This document shows, piece by piece, positions 1 to 8,102 of a stretch of 64,000 nt of DNA. The stretch's first letter is position 1, and each line of letters begins with the position of its first letter. The stretch lies in NCBI GenBank assembly GCA_947444925.1, contig CANFBW010000005.1:1-64000 (forward strand), given 5' to 3'. This DNA comes from Flavobacteriales bacterium. GTDB taxonomy: Bacteria > Bacteroidota > Bacteroidia > Flavobacteriales_C > GCA-002722245. The notes beneath the pieces are model-generated. The model was not told the DNA's origin, ran no database searches, and worked only from the letters and a program-made list of their open reading frames with translations. The position numbers were made by a program, and so were the translations under genes.

Positions 1-629
1 AACTTTTTAAAATCACTCAACACATCGTCCCACTTGGGTTTACATTCGCCCTGAAACCACACCGTGAAATTACTTTCGCGCACTTTGTAACTGTTGCTTT
101 GCAAGGTGGCACTGGCCATAAAAGGACTGTCGGCCAGCTGATCAAAACTTTGCGCAGCATAAACGTTTTTTTTGAGTTTACTCATCCCCGTTGCAACAAT
201 ATAGTGAGCAGGAATATCCAATGTCAATTCTATAGCGTGGTACGAGTGCTCTAAAGTGTACAAGCAACAATTCACTGGATTAACATACATTTGCGACGCA
301 TCAACATATGCAGCTCCAGCATCAAGCTGATTAGCATAATAAGTATACTTCACTACAATCTCCTCTACTCCACGTGCCTCAAGCTCCCAGCAGCTTTTGC
401 TGATTTTTTCAAACTTCAACTCCACCCCTCTTGCGCTGAAAAAACGAATGCTTTGAATGTTTTTCGCATAATCCGCCAATTCATAGCGACCCGGACGCCA
501 CACAGGAAGGTAAAACTGCATCAAATCGCGGCCTTCCTTGTTTTTGAGACGCATTTCAATATCTAAAAAATGACTGCCCGGATTAAGCGAAGCAATGGTA
601 TAGAGTACTTTGTTTTCTTGATTTTGCAT
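1..629 (-). CDS. M61-family peptidase (glycyl aminopeptidase-like), N-terminal part only
   Basis: The gene runs off the left edge of the window, so only about 209 N-terminal codons are present, starting at the ATG whose complement is 627-629. The visible protein begins MQNQENKVLYTIASLNP and continues with the beta-rich N-terminal domain typical of family M61, including the segment YLPVWRPGRYELADYAKNIQ and a later KYTYYANQLD stretch. In this family the N-terminal domain is followed by a thermolysin-like HExxH catalytic domain and often a PDZ domain; those parts lie outside the window and cannot be checked. No signal peptide is seen at the chosen start. A TAnnTTTG promoter box lies 16 bases upstream. 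It is divergent from lpdA. The family call rests on the N-terminal domain alone. Confidence 0.75.
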   Translation of the reverse strand, partial: MQNQENKVLYTIASLNPGSHFLDIEMRLKNKEGRDLMQFYLPVWRPGRYELADYAKNIQSIRFFSARGVELKFEKISKSCWELEARGVEEIVVKYTYYANQLDAGAAYVDASQMYVNPVNCCLYTLEHSYHAIELTLDIPAHYIVATGMSKLKKNVYAAQSFDQLADSPFMASATLQSNSYKVRESNFTVWFQGECKPKWDDVLSDFKK

Positions 630-645
630 AAAATAGATTGTGCGC

Positions 646-653
646 CAAAGTTA
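646..653 (-). promoter_or_regulatory. Promoter -7 box for the M61 peptidase gene
   Basis: The minus strand reads TAACTTTG here, an exact match to the Bacteroidota primary sigma -7 consensus TAnnTTTG. It lies 16 bases before the M61 start codon, giving a very short leader. I did not identify a convincing -33 element. Confidence 0.55.
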
Positions 654-767
654 AGGAAATTAGTCCACAGGCAGAAATAGCACGCCTTACAAACTTTGAA
701 CCTTGATCTTTAAACTTTCAACTTTGAATTTATTATCTTCGCCCCTTAACTTAGAAAATATACCCTT

Positions 768-2156
768 ATGAATTTCGATCTTATCGTTATAGGAAGCGGT
801 CCTGGTGGATATGTCGCTGCCATCCGTGCTTCACAATTAGGATTAAAAACAGCTATTGTTGAACGTTCTGAACTGGGCGGCATCTGCTTGAATTGGGGCT
901 GCATACCTACCAAGGCCTTATTGAAAAGCGCCAATGTATTTGAATACATCAATCACGCTGCCGACTATGGCATCACTGTTAAAGGCGCTGAGGTAGACTT
1001 TAAAGGAGTGGTAAAAAGAAGCAGAGACGTTGCCGACGGCATGAGCAAAGGCATTCAGTTTTTGATGAAGAAAAATAAAATCGAAGTTATTGCAGGTACT
1101 GCAAAAATTAAAGCTGGAAAAGTAGTTGAAGTAACGGCTGCCGACGGAAAAAAATCCGACATCAGCGCCAAAAGCATCATCATCTCTACAGGAGCGCGCT
1201 CCCGCCAATTGCCAAACTTACCACAAGACGGAAAAAAAATAATAGGATACCGCGACGCATTGGTATTGCCGAAAGCGCCTAAGTCAATGGTTATTGTTGG
1301 ATCAGGAGCAATTGGCGTTGAATTCGCATACTTCTATAAAGCAATGGGCACCAACGTTACCGTTGTTGAATTCCTTCCGAACATCGTTCCAATTGAAGAC
1401 ATCGACGTATCTCAAGCTTTGGAAAAATCGTTCAAAAAACAAGGCGTCACAGTAATGACCAACGCCGCTGTTGAGAAAGTTGACACGAGTGGAAAAGATT
1501 GCAAAGTGACCATCAAAACAAAAGATGGCGAAAAAGTGCTTGACGCTGAAATCGTTCTTTCTGCTGTAGGTATTGAAGCAAATATTCAAAACATCGGCTT
1601 GGAAGAAGTAGGTATCGTTACCGACAAGGGCAGAATTTTGGTGGATGAATATTACCAAACCAACATGCCGGGTTATTACGCTATTGGCGATGTTATTCCA
1701 ACACCAGCATTGGCGCACGTTGCATCGGCAGAAGGCATCATTTGCGTTGAAAAAATAGCGGGCCACCACCCTGAACCATTGGATTACTCAAACATTCCGG
1801 GCTGTACCTATTGCTCTCCTGAAATTGCCTCTGTGGGCATGACGGAGAAAAAAGCAAGAGAAGCTGGTCACGAAGTTAAAATTGGTAAATTTCCTTTCAG
1901 TGCATCCGGAAAAGCTTCAGCTGCTGGCGCGAAAGACGGTTTTATCAAAATGATTTACGATGCTAAATACGGCGAACTTTTGGGTGCGCACATGATAGGC
2001 TTAAACGTTACTGAAATGATTGCAGAGATAGTTGTTGCTAAAAAACTAGAGACCACAGGTCACGAAATTTTGAAAGCAGTGCATCCGCATCCTACAATGA
2101 GCGAAGCGATTATGGAAGCTACTGCTGCGGCCTATGGCGAAGTGATACATTTGTAG
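768..2156 (+). CDS. lpdA: Dihydrolipoyl dehydrogenase (E3)
   Basis: A full-length 462-residue flavoprotein disulfide oxidoreductase that reoxidises the lipoyl groups of 2-oxoacid dehydrogenase complexes (and glycine cleavage) with NAD+. The N-terminal FAD-binding GSGPGGYVAA motif is at residues 9-18. The redox-active cysteines are C40 and C45 in GGICLNWGCIPTKALL. A second dinucleotide motif, VGSGAIGVEFA, binds NAD. The FAD-contact motif YAIGDV follows, and the C-terminal dimerisation domain carries the catalytic HPHPTMSEAIMEA His-Glu pair. All key residues are present. The GICLNWGCIPTKALL form is usual in Bacteroidota. It is a single-gene unit with a strong terminator right behind it, and no E1/E2 subunit genes are adjacent. 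A near-match to the -7 box (TATCTTCG) lies upstream. Confidence 0.96.
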   Translation: MNFDLIVIGSGPGGYVAAIRASQLGLKTAIVERSELGGICLNWGCIPTKALLKSANVFEYINHAADYGITVKGAEVDFKGVVKRSRDVADGMSKGIQFLMKKNKIEVIAGTAKIKAGKVVEVTAADGKKSDISAKSIIISTGARSRQLPNLPQDGKKIIGYRDALVLPKAPKSMVIVGSGAIGVEFAYFYKAMGTNVTVVEFLPNIVPIEDIDVSQALEKSFKKQGVTVMTNAAVEKVDTSGKDCKVTIKTKDGEKVLDAEIVLSAVGIEANIQNIGLEEVGIVTDKGRILVDEYYQTNMPGYYAIGDVIPTPALAHVASAEGIICVEKIAGHHPEPLDYSNIPGCTYCSPEIASVGMTEKKAREAGHEVKIGKFPFSASGKASAAGAKDGFIKMIYDAKYGELLGAHMIGLNVTEMIAEIVVAKKLETTGHEILKAVHPHPTMSEAIMEATAAAYGEVIHL

Positions 2157-2180
2157 AATTAGCTTCATCAAATATGTTTA

Positions 2181-2210
2181 AAGGGCGAAGGAAATTTCTT
2201 CGCCCTTTTT
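2181..2210 (+). terminator. Rho-independent terminator of lpdA
   Basis: AAGGGCGAAG and CTTCGCCCTT form a perfect inverted repeat around a short AAATTT-like loop, followed by a T run. It sits 25 bases after the lpdA stop. Confidence 0.88.
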
Positions 2211-2714
2211 AATTTTAAATGATAGATATTTGTGGGTAGCAGTGAAACACCGAGCGATGTCTCGCATACCTATTCTCACTTTTAGCACATCTTTGAAATA
2301 AAGCCCAAGGACGTCGACGTACAAATATCGAGCAGGCAAAGGAAGCCTAACAGAAGCGGTGATTCATGACAAAAAAAGAAAAGGGCATTCTATCTTCCTC
2401 AGATAGAAAAAAACGATGACTCAGAATCTTACAGTGTAATATATTTGAGCTCTTTTAATATAAAAATCTTGAAATAGCTACTAACGCCGCCACGATTAGC
2501 GTTCTTTTCGCTAAGCGATTTATCCACCCCAAAGGATTAGCCTCAATTTTCGGATTAAAAAATAAAATAGTTGAAGGCATAAAGCACACTGATATCTCAT
2601 AGCATTTGTTTCGAAATAGCGAATGCACAAAGCCGCTTTCAACTCAGTGAAGAACCACAACAACAAAGCCAAAATAATTACACAAAAACATTTGCCTATC
2701 TACTAATAGGTAAC
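2211..2714. other. Gene-free stretch; possible relic or dispersed repeat
   Basis: About 500 bases without a convincing gene on either strand. The only structure I see is a minus-strand reading frame from about 2362 down to 2217 that lacks a start codon; its peptide includes LYVDVLGLYFKDVLKVR and RDIARCFTATHKYLS. Translations of this sort occur in Bacteroidota intergenic repeats, so this may be a repeat copy or a gene fragment rather than an active gene. A weak hairpin (TTAGCG / CGCTAA, 2496-2514) has no T run. Nothing else is recognisable. Confidence 0.4.
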
Positions 2715-2722
2715 TATCTTTG
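2715..2722 (+). promoter_or_regulatory. Promoter -7 box of the TetR operon, nearly touching the start codon
   Basis: TATCTTTG matches TAnnTTTG exactly and ends only four bases before the GTG start at 2727. Transcription would begin at or about the start codon, predicting a leaderless mRNA. The overlapping inverted-looking sequence CCTATCTACTAATAGGTA could also serve as an operator for the TetR protein, but this is a guess. Confidence 0.5.
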
Positions 2723-2726
2723 TCTC

Positions 2727-3278
2727 GTGACCACCAAACAAAAAATATTACACCTCAGCGATGAGCTTGTCAGGGAAAGGGGCTTCAATGCCTTTAGTTT
2801 CTACGATCTATCGAAAGCGATTGGCATCAAAACCGCTTCCATTCATTACCATTTTCCAACGAAAACCGATTTGGGTATTGAACTGTTGAAATACCACACT
2901 GAAAAAACAAAAGAATTAAGAGGCAAATTCAAGAACCAATCGCCTGAAAAAAAACTGAATGCATTTTTGTCGATCTACACCAAAATAAAATCCGAGCACA
3001 AGGTGTGCATCGTTGGCTCGTTGGCGACCGACCTGCATTCACTTGACCCAAAAATGGCAGCTGAGGTGAAAGTGCTTGCGGCAGAGATTTTAAACTGGGT
3101 CACTGAAATTCTGAAAGAAGGAAAGACGCAAAATATATTTCATTTTGAAATTCCAGCACGCACAAAAGCCCTGATGATAATAGGCAGTATGCTGGCGGCA
3201 CTGCAATTGTCGCGCTTGACAACAGACAAAGATTTTAACACCATAACAAAAACACTTCTTAACGACCTAAAAAAATAA
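2727..3278 (+). CDS. TetR/AcrR-family transcriptional regulator
   Basis: A 183-residue one-component repressor-type regulator. Residues 1-50 form the TetR DNA-binding domain: the stretch FSFYDLSKAIGIKTASIHYHF is a clear helix-turn-helix with the family-typical final Tyr-His-Phe. The C-terminal two thirds is a helical ligand-binding and dimerisation domain without recognisable specificity. The GTG start is supported by the helix layout and by the promoter box just upstream. It is the first gene of an operon with a hotdog thioesterase (one base after the stop) and a FabF-type synthase, so it probably senses an acyl-CoA or fatty-acid-like ligand and controls this operon. That role is inferred from context only. 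Confidence 0.85.
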   Translation: MTTKQKILHLSDELVRERGFNAFSFYDLSKAIGIKTASIHYHFPTKTDLGIELLKYHTEKTKELRGKFKNQSPEKKLNAFLSIYTKIKSEHKVCIVGSLATDLHSLDPKMAAEVKVLAAEILNWVTEILKEGKTQNIFHFEIPARTKALMIIGSMLAALQLSRLTTDKDFNTITKTLLNDLKK

Positions 3279-3279
3279 T

Positions 3280-3720
3280 ATGGATGCTTTAAAAATGTTG
3301 CAACACAGTATTGGGAAAGAAGCACAAGGCACACCATCGGCTTTTATGAATTGGCTGCGGCCCACCATTCTCAGTGCCGTAAAAGGAAAACTATCGCTGC
3401 AGTACACTGTGCGCAACGAAATGACAAATGCCATGGGTAATTTACACGGCGGCGTGACCTCTGGTATCGTTGACGATATTTTGGGCGCTACTGTTTTTTC
3501 GCTGGGAGAACCACACTTCTATGCAACCATCAACTTGTCTATCGACTATCTTTCAGCAGTAAAAGAAGGTGAGGTTGTAATTGCCCACAGCGAAGTGATC
3601 AAGCAAGGGCGACAACTCATTCACGCCCAATGCGAAATTTGGAATGCCGATCAAACAAGATTGGTGGCCCGAGGACAATCAAATTTATTAAAAACCGAAA
3701 TCTCAAAACCAAATGAATAA
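3280..3720 (+). CDS. PaaI-type hotdog-fold acyl-CoA thioesterase
   Basis: A 146-residue single-domain hotdog protein. The motif NAMGNLHGGVTSGIVDDILG at about residues 50-69 is the PaaI/YbgC-like active-site segment (N-x-x-G-x-x-H-G-G followed by an acidic residue in the central helix). Family members hydrolyse acyl-CoA or aryl-CoA thioesters in the cytoplasm, usually as dimers or tetramers; the substrate cannot be read from the sequence. It starts one base after the TetR stop and overlaps the FabF-type gene by 8 bases, so the three are certainly one transcript. The context suggests fatty-acid or acyl-CoA metabolism rather than phenylacetate degradation, because no paa genes are present. Confidence 0.83.
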   Translation: MDALKMLQHSIGKEAQGTPSAFMNWLRPTILSAVKGKLSLQYTVRNEMTNAMGNLHGGVTSGIVDDILGATVFSLGEPHFYATINLSIDYLSAVKEGEVVIAHSEVIKQGRQLIHAQCEIWNADQTRLVARGQSNLLKTEISKPNE

Positions 3721-4966
3721 TTTAAAAAGAGTAGTCATCACTGGTATGGGCGCGCTTACGCCGATTGGAAACAATGCACATGATTTTTGGGAGGCCTTGA
3801 AGAAGGGACAAAATGGTGCGGGTCCCATTACCAAATTCGAAGCATCAAAATTTAAAACTCGATTTGCCTGTGAACTGAAAAACTTCAACGCCCTCGACCA
3901 CATCGACAAAGGAGAGGCGCGACGCTACGACCCCTTTACGCAATATGCCTTGGTAGCTGTAGCCGAAGCGGTAAAGCACGCACAAATTGATTTCTCTGCA
4001 CTCAACCGCAACCGTATTGGTGTGATTTGGGGCAGCGGCAACGGTGGCATAAGTTTTTTTGAGGAACAGGTGAAGGAATACGCGAAGGGCGATGGAACCC
4101 CGCGTTTTAGTCCCTTCTTGATTCCAAAAATGATCGTAGACATTGCAGCAGGCATCATTTCCATTAAATACGGCTTACGGGGCGTTAATTTTTCACCAGT
4201 ATCGGCCTGCGCCACCTCAAATACAGCAATCATTGACGCTTTCAACCACATTCGTTGGGGCAAAGCCGACATGATCATTACCGGCGGCTCAGAAGCCCCA
4301 ATCACCGAAAGTGCCATTGGTGGATTCAGTGCTGCGAAGGCGCTTTCAACACTCAACGAAAACCCCGAGCACGCCTGCCGTCCCTTTGATATCAAACGCG
4401 ATGGATTCGTTATGGGAGAAGGCGCTGGCGCTTTGATTCTTGAAAGCTACGAAAGCGCCATCAAACGCGGCGCTCCTATTCTTGCCGAAATAGTTGGTGG
4501 CGCAATGACAGCCGACGCCTACCACCTCACGAGTACGCATCCCGATGGCGAAGGCGCTTACCTAGGCATGATTGAAGCGATGGACGAAGCAGGTATTCGT
4601 CCCGACGAGGTCGATTACATCAACCTTCACGCAACATCAACGCCACAAGGTGATGTGAGCGAACTGCGCGCAGCAGAAAGAGTTTTTGGCGCAAATCCGA
4701 ATGCCTCTATTAGCGCAACCAAATCAATGACCGGACACTTGCTTGGTGCCGCCGGTGTAGTAGAAGCCATTGCTTGTATTATGGCAACAAGAGAAAACAT
4801 TGTTCCTCCCACCATCAATACCGATGAACCCGATCCGCTTTACGCCAATAAATTTGATTTAACGCTTGGAAGTGCAAAACACAGAACCGTGAATTACGCA
4901 ATGAGCAATACCTTTGGCTTTGGGGGCCACATCGCTGTTTCTATTTTCAAGAAATTTCAACAATAA
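3713..4966 (+). CDS. Beta-ketoacyl-ACP synthase, FabF (KAS II) type
   Basis: A 417-residue thiolase-fold condensing enzyme, the usual FabF length. The nucleophile cysteine is in PVSACATSNTAI, the first catalytic histidine in NLHATSTPQGDVSE, and the second in SATKSMTGHLLGAAG together with its lysine, so the Cys-His-His triad is complete. It would elongate acyl-ACP with malonyl-ACP. The first His motif is HATSTP, not the more common HGTSTP. It overlaps the thioesterase gene by 8 bases. Its place behind a TetR regulator and a thioesterase, with no fabD, fabG or acpP beside it, suggests an accessory rather than the housekeeping FabF. I therefore leave the symbol blank. Confidence 0.88.
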   Translation: MNNLKRVVITGMGALTPIGNNAHDFWEALKKGQNGAGPITKFEASKFKTRFACELKNFNALDHIDKGEARRYDPFTQYALVAVAEAVKHAQIDFSALNRNRIGVIWGSGNGGISFFEEQVKEYAKGDGTPRFSPFLIPKMIVDIAAGIISIKYGLRGVNFSPVSACATSNTAIIDAFNHIRWGKADMIITGGSEAPITESAIGGFSAAKALSTLNENPEHACRPFDIKRDGFVMGEGAGALILESYESAIKRGAPILAEIVGGAMTADAYHLTSTHPDGEGAYLGMIEAMDEAGIRPDEVDYINLHATSTPQGDVSELRAAERVFGANPNASISATKSMTGHLLGAAGVVEAIACIMATRENIVPPTINTDEPDPLYANKFDLTLGSAKHRTVNYAMSNTFGFGGHIAVSIFKKFQQ

Positions 4967-4980
4967 TATGCGACAAATAT

Positions 4981-4988
4981 TATCTTTG
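4981..4988 (+). promoter_or_regulatory. Promoter -7 box of the polysaccharide locus
   Basis: TATCTTTG, an exact TAnnTTTG match, ends seven bases before the ATG of the asparagine-synthetase-like gene, again predicting a leaderless or nearly leaderless mRNA. It marks the start of a new transcription unit after the fatty-acid operon. Confidence 0.6.
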
Positions 4989-4995
4989 TACCCAC

Positions 4996-6882
4996 ATGTG
5001 CGGAATTAGCGGAATAGTAAGCAAACAAGACCTATCGAAAAGCGATATAGAACGACTCGATGCGTCGGTTGCTACTTTAAAGAAAAGAGGTCCAGATAGC
5101 AGCGGCACCTATACGCACAACAACGTTGGACTCGGCCACACGCGACTCGCAATTTTAGACACCAGCAATGCCGCTTCCCAACCATTTTTTAGCGAAGACC
5201 AAAATTATGTTCTGGTATTCAATGGTGAAATATACAATTTCATGGATTTGCGCCGCGACCTTGAAAAAGAAGGTTTGGTTTTTAAAACACATTCCGACAC
5301 CGAAGTTTTATTGGCGCAATACATCCGTGACAAAGAAAAATGTTTGGAGAAATTCATGGGTTTCTTTGCCTTTGCCGTTCTTGACAAAAGAGACAACTCT
5401 GTTTTCATTGCTCGAGATCGCTTTGGAATCAAGCCTCTGTACATTTATCAAGACGAAAAACAAATTCTATTTGCTAGTGAACTCAAAGCCATCATGGCCT
5501 TTGACATCAAAAAAAACATCAACCATACGGTGCTTTTTCAATACCTGCAATTCAATTACATACCCGGCAAACAATGCATCTTCAAAGATGCATCGAAGCT
5601 TGAACCGGGACATTATGCAGTGATTAAAAACAATGAAATAACGACAGCGTCCTACTACAAAATTCCATACGATCGCAGCGAAAAATGCAGTTTGACTTAT
5701 CCTCAAGCGCAAAAAAAATTAATGGAATTATTGGAGAAATCAGTAGAACGCAGAATGATTTCAGATGTTCCTTTGGGCGCATTTTTAAGTGGTGGTACCG
5801 ACTCCTCCATCATCACCGCCTTGGCGAGTAGACAAACAAAAAGACTCAACACCTTTTCTATCGGCTACCAAGATGAACCCATGTTCGACGAAACATCCTA
5901 CGCTGAAGAAGTTGCTAAAAAGTTCGACACCGAACATACGGTATTCAAGCTAACCAATAAAGATTTGCTGGATGTCGTTTTTGAAGTACTGGACTACACT
6001 GACGAACCCTTTGCGGACTCATCATCACTTGCGGTTTATATCCTCAGCCGCGAAACACGAAAAAAAGTAACTGTAGCCCTTTCAGGAGACGGAGCCGACG
6101 AATTGTTTTCAGGCTACAGCAAACACAAGGCGGAATTTTTAATGCGCAACCCTACGGCAGCCAACGCAATGATCACCAATTTGGATTGGCTTTGGAAAAA
6201 ACTGCCCCAATCTCGAAACAGTGCTGTCGCCAACAATATTCGCCAATTTGAAAAATTCGCTACAGCCTCCAAATTAACAACTAAAAATCGCTATTGGAAG
6301 TGGGCCAGTCTGATGAATGAGAGGACAGCCGAAAGCATGCTAAAGGAAGAAGTTGACTACGATCTTTACCAAAAAGAAAAAGCTATTCTACTAGCTCCTT
6401 TCACAAAAAACGGAGACTTCAATGAGGTATTAATGACCGACATGAATATGGTTTTAGAAGGTGACATGCTGACCAAGGTTGACCGCATGTCAATGGCGAA
6501 TAGCTTAGAAGTACGCGTGCCATTTCTTGATCACGAATTGGTAAACTTTGCTTTTTCACTGCCCGAAGAATTCAAAATTTGCAGCACGCACCGCAAAAGA
6601 ATTTTGCAAGACACCTTTAGAGACATACTTCCTGAAAGACTCTACAAAAGACCAAAGCATGGCTTTGAAGTGCCATTAAAATCTTGGTTTAGCAGTGATT
6701 TGAAAAATTTAATTGACAACGACTTGCTGTCTCGAAAATTCATCGAAGAACAAGGCATTTTCAATCCTGATAAAATAGATGAATTGAAATTCAAGCTAAA
6801 CAGTTCAAATCCGCAAGAGTCAACAGGAAACATTTGGGGCTTGATCGTTTTTCAGTATTGGTGGAAAAAGTGGATTAATTGA
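4996..6882 (+). CDS. asnB: Asparagine synthetase (glutamine-hydrolysing) family amidotransferase
   Basis: 628 residues. The protein starts MCGISGIV, so Cys2 becomes the N-terminal nucleophile of the class II glutamine amidotransferase domain (about 1-200). The synthetase domain follows, with the PP-loop ATP-binding motif LSGGTDSSIITAL near residue 268 and the conserved ALSGDGADELFSGY segment. The enzyme family transfers ammonia from glutamine to an AMP-activated carboxylate, normally aspartate. Members placed at the head of Bacteroidota and other exopolysaccharide loci may instead amidate a sugar acid; the sequence does not decide this. A glycosyltransferase gene follows after 29 bases, and the promoter box just upstream makes this the first gene of the locus. 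Confidence 0.9.
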   Translation: MCGISGIVSKQDLSKSDIERLDASVATLKKRGPDSSGTYTHNNVGLGHTRLAILDTSNAASQPFFSEDQNYVLVFNGEIYNFMDLRRDLEKEGLVFKTHSDTEVLLAQYIRDKEKCLEKFMGFFAFAVLDKRDNSVFIARDRFGIKPLYIYQDEKQILFASELKAIMAFDIKKNINHTVLFQYLQFNYIPGKQCIFKDASKLEPGHYAVIKNNEITTASYYKIPYDRSEKCSLTYPQAQKKLMELLEKSVERRMISDVPLGAFLSGGTDSSIITALASRQTKRLNTFSIGYQDEPMFDETSYAEEVAKKFDTEHTVFKLTNKDLLDVVFEVLDYTDEPFADSSSLAVYILSRETRKKVTVALSGDGADELFSGYSKHKAEFLMRNPTAANAMITNLDWLWKKLPQSRNSAVANNIRQFEKFATASKLTTKNRYWKWASLMNERTAESMLKEEVDYDLYQKEKAILLAPFTKNGDFNEVLMTDMNMVLEGDMLTKVDRMSMANSLEVRVPFLDHELVNFAFSLPEEFKICSTHRKRILQDTFRDILPERLYKRPKHGFEVPLKSWFSSDLKNLIDNDLLSRKFIEEQGIFNPDKIDELKFKLNSSNPQESTGNIWGLIVFQYWWKKWIN

Positions 6883-6911
6883 TTAGTTTTACACAAAGAT
6901 AACGAGCGCCA

Positions 6912-8102
6912 ATGCCTAGAATATTAAGGATAATAAATAGATTCAACCTCGGAGGACCAACTTATAACGCTGCGTATTTAACCAAATACATGCCACCGCA
7001 CTACGAAACGCTACTCATTGGCGGGGAAAAGGAAGAATCAGAAGAAAGCAGCGCACATATTTTAAATAGTCTAGACCTCACTTCTACCATCATACCGGAA
7101 ATGAAGCGTTCAATTAATCCACTAAATGACTACAATGCCTACAAAAAAATAAAAAACATTATCAAAGAATACAAGCCCGACATTGTGCATACGCACGCAG
7201 CAAAGGCAGGTACAATAGGGCGACTGGCGGCTTACACCTCAAAAGTACCGGTGATCGTTCACACTTTTCACGGACATGTGTTTCACTCCTATTTCAACAA
7301 AGCGAAAACATCCGTTTTCAAAAACATTGAACGAAATTTGGCGGCGAAGAGCACAAAAATCATCGCCATTAGCGAAAAACAAAAATATGAATTGGGTACT
7401 ATTCATAGAATTTGCCCCCCTGAAAAGATAGAGATCATCCCTCTTGGCTTTGACCTCAGCAGGTTTCAAGAAAACATTGAAGACAAAAGACGCGCATTCA
7501 GAAAGCAATACAACATTGCAGATGACGAGATAGCCGTTGGTATTGTAGGTCGAATTGTTCCTGTTAAAAACCATGAACTATTTGTGCGCGCATGGAAAGA
7601 AGTGTGCGACAAAAGCACTAAAAAAATTCGAGCCTTCGTTGTAGGTGACGGTGAAGATCGAGGCAAAGTAGAAGAATTGGCGCTTTCATTGGGCATTTCA
7701 ATCTGCGTTGGAGATTTTGAAAATTCCAAATGTAGTCTTACGTTTACATCGTGGATAAAAGACGTGGATGTTGTGAATGCAGGCGTAGATATTATAGCAC
7801 TCAGTTCTTTAAACGAAGGCACGCCAGTTAGTTTGATTGAAGCGCAAGCGGGCAACAATCCTGTAGTGAGCACAAAAGTAGGCGGAATCGAAAATGTGGT
7901 CATCCACAACAAAACAGGGCTGCTGTCTGAAATTGGAGACACGCAAGGCTACGCCAACAATCTACTTAGGCTAATTGAAGATGTAGACCTGCGTTTGCAA
8001 ATGCAAAAACTTGGATGGGAAAATGTGAGAGAAAAATTTCACTACACAAGGCTAGTGAAAGATATGGACAAATTATACAGTACTTTACTGCATTCAAAAT
8101 GA
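6912..8102 (+). CDS. GT4-family glycosyltransferase
   Basis: A 396-residue GT-B fold enzyme. The N-terminal part carries NRFNLGGPTYNAAYLTKYM, the acceptor-side glycine-rich loop, and HTHAAKAGTIGRLAAY. The C-terminal half carries VGIVGRIVPVKNHELFVRAW and the nucleotide-sugar binding E-x7-E region ALSSLNEGTPVSLIEAQA, both typical of GT4 (WcaL/PelF/RfaB-like). It is cytoplasmic and likely adds one sugar to an undecaprenyl-linked repeat unit. Its stop codon overlaps the start of the export lipoprotein gene (ATGA), showing tight coupling to polysaccharide export. It is the only glycosyltransferase of this type in the locus. Donor and acceptor are unknown. Confidence 0.9.
   Translation: MPRILRIINRFNLGGPTYNAAYLTKYMPPHYETLLIGGEKEESEESSAHILNSLDLTSTIIPEMKRSINPLNDYNAYKKIKNIIKEYKPDIVHTHAAKAGTIGRLAAYTSKVPVIVHTFHGHVFHSYFNKAKTSVFKNIERNLAAKSTKIIAISEKQKYELGTIHRICPPEKIEIIPLGFDLSRFQENIEDKRRAFRKQYNIADDEIAVGIVGRIVPVKNHELFVRAWKEVCDKSTKKIRAFVVGDGEDRGKVEELALSLGISICVGDFENSKCSLTFTSWIKDVDVVNAGVDIIALSSLNEGTPVSLIEAQAGNNPVVSTKVGGIENVVIHNKTGLLSEIGDTQGYANNLLRLIEDVDLRLQMQKLGWENVREKFHYTRLVKDMDKLYSTLLHSK

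Noticed and set aside
1302-1769. Minus-strand 155-codon frame inside lpdA
   Set aside because: Shadow of a well-conserved gene; no start context or family match. The same holds for other long antisense frames such as 3925-4395 and 7466-7942.
2496-2514. Hairpin TTAGCG/CGCTAA as a terminator or RNA element
   Set aside because: Short stem without a T tract and no flanking gene end; probably chance.
4996-6882. Asparagine-synthetase-like protein as the missing lasso-peptide cyclase of the 45-48 kb system
   Set aside because: It is about 39 kb away, heads the polysaccharide operon and has a complete glutaminase domain with Cys2, unlike typical lasso C proteins that work as cyclases beside their precursors.
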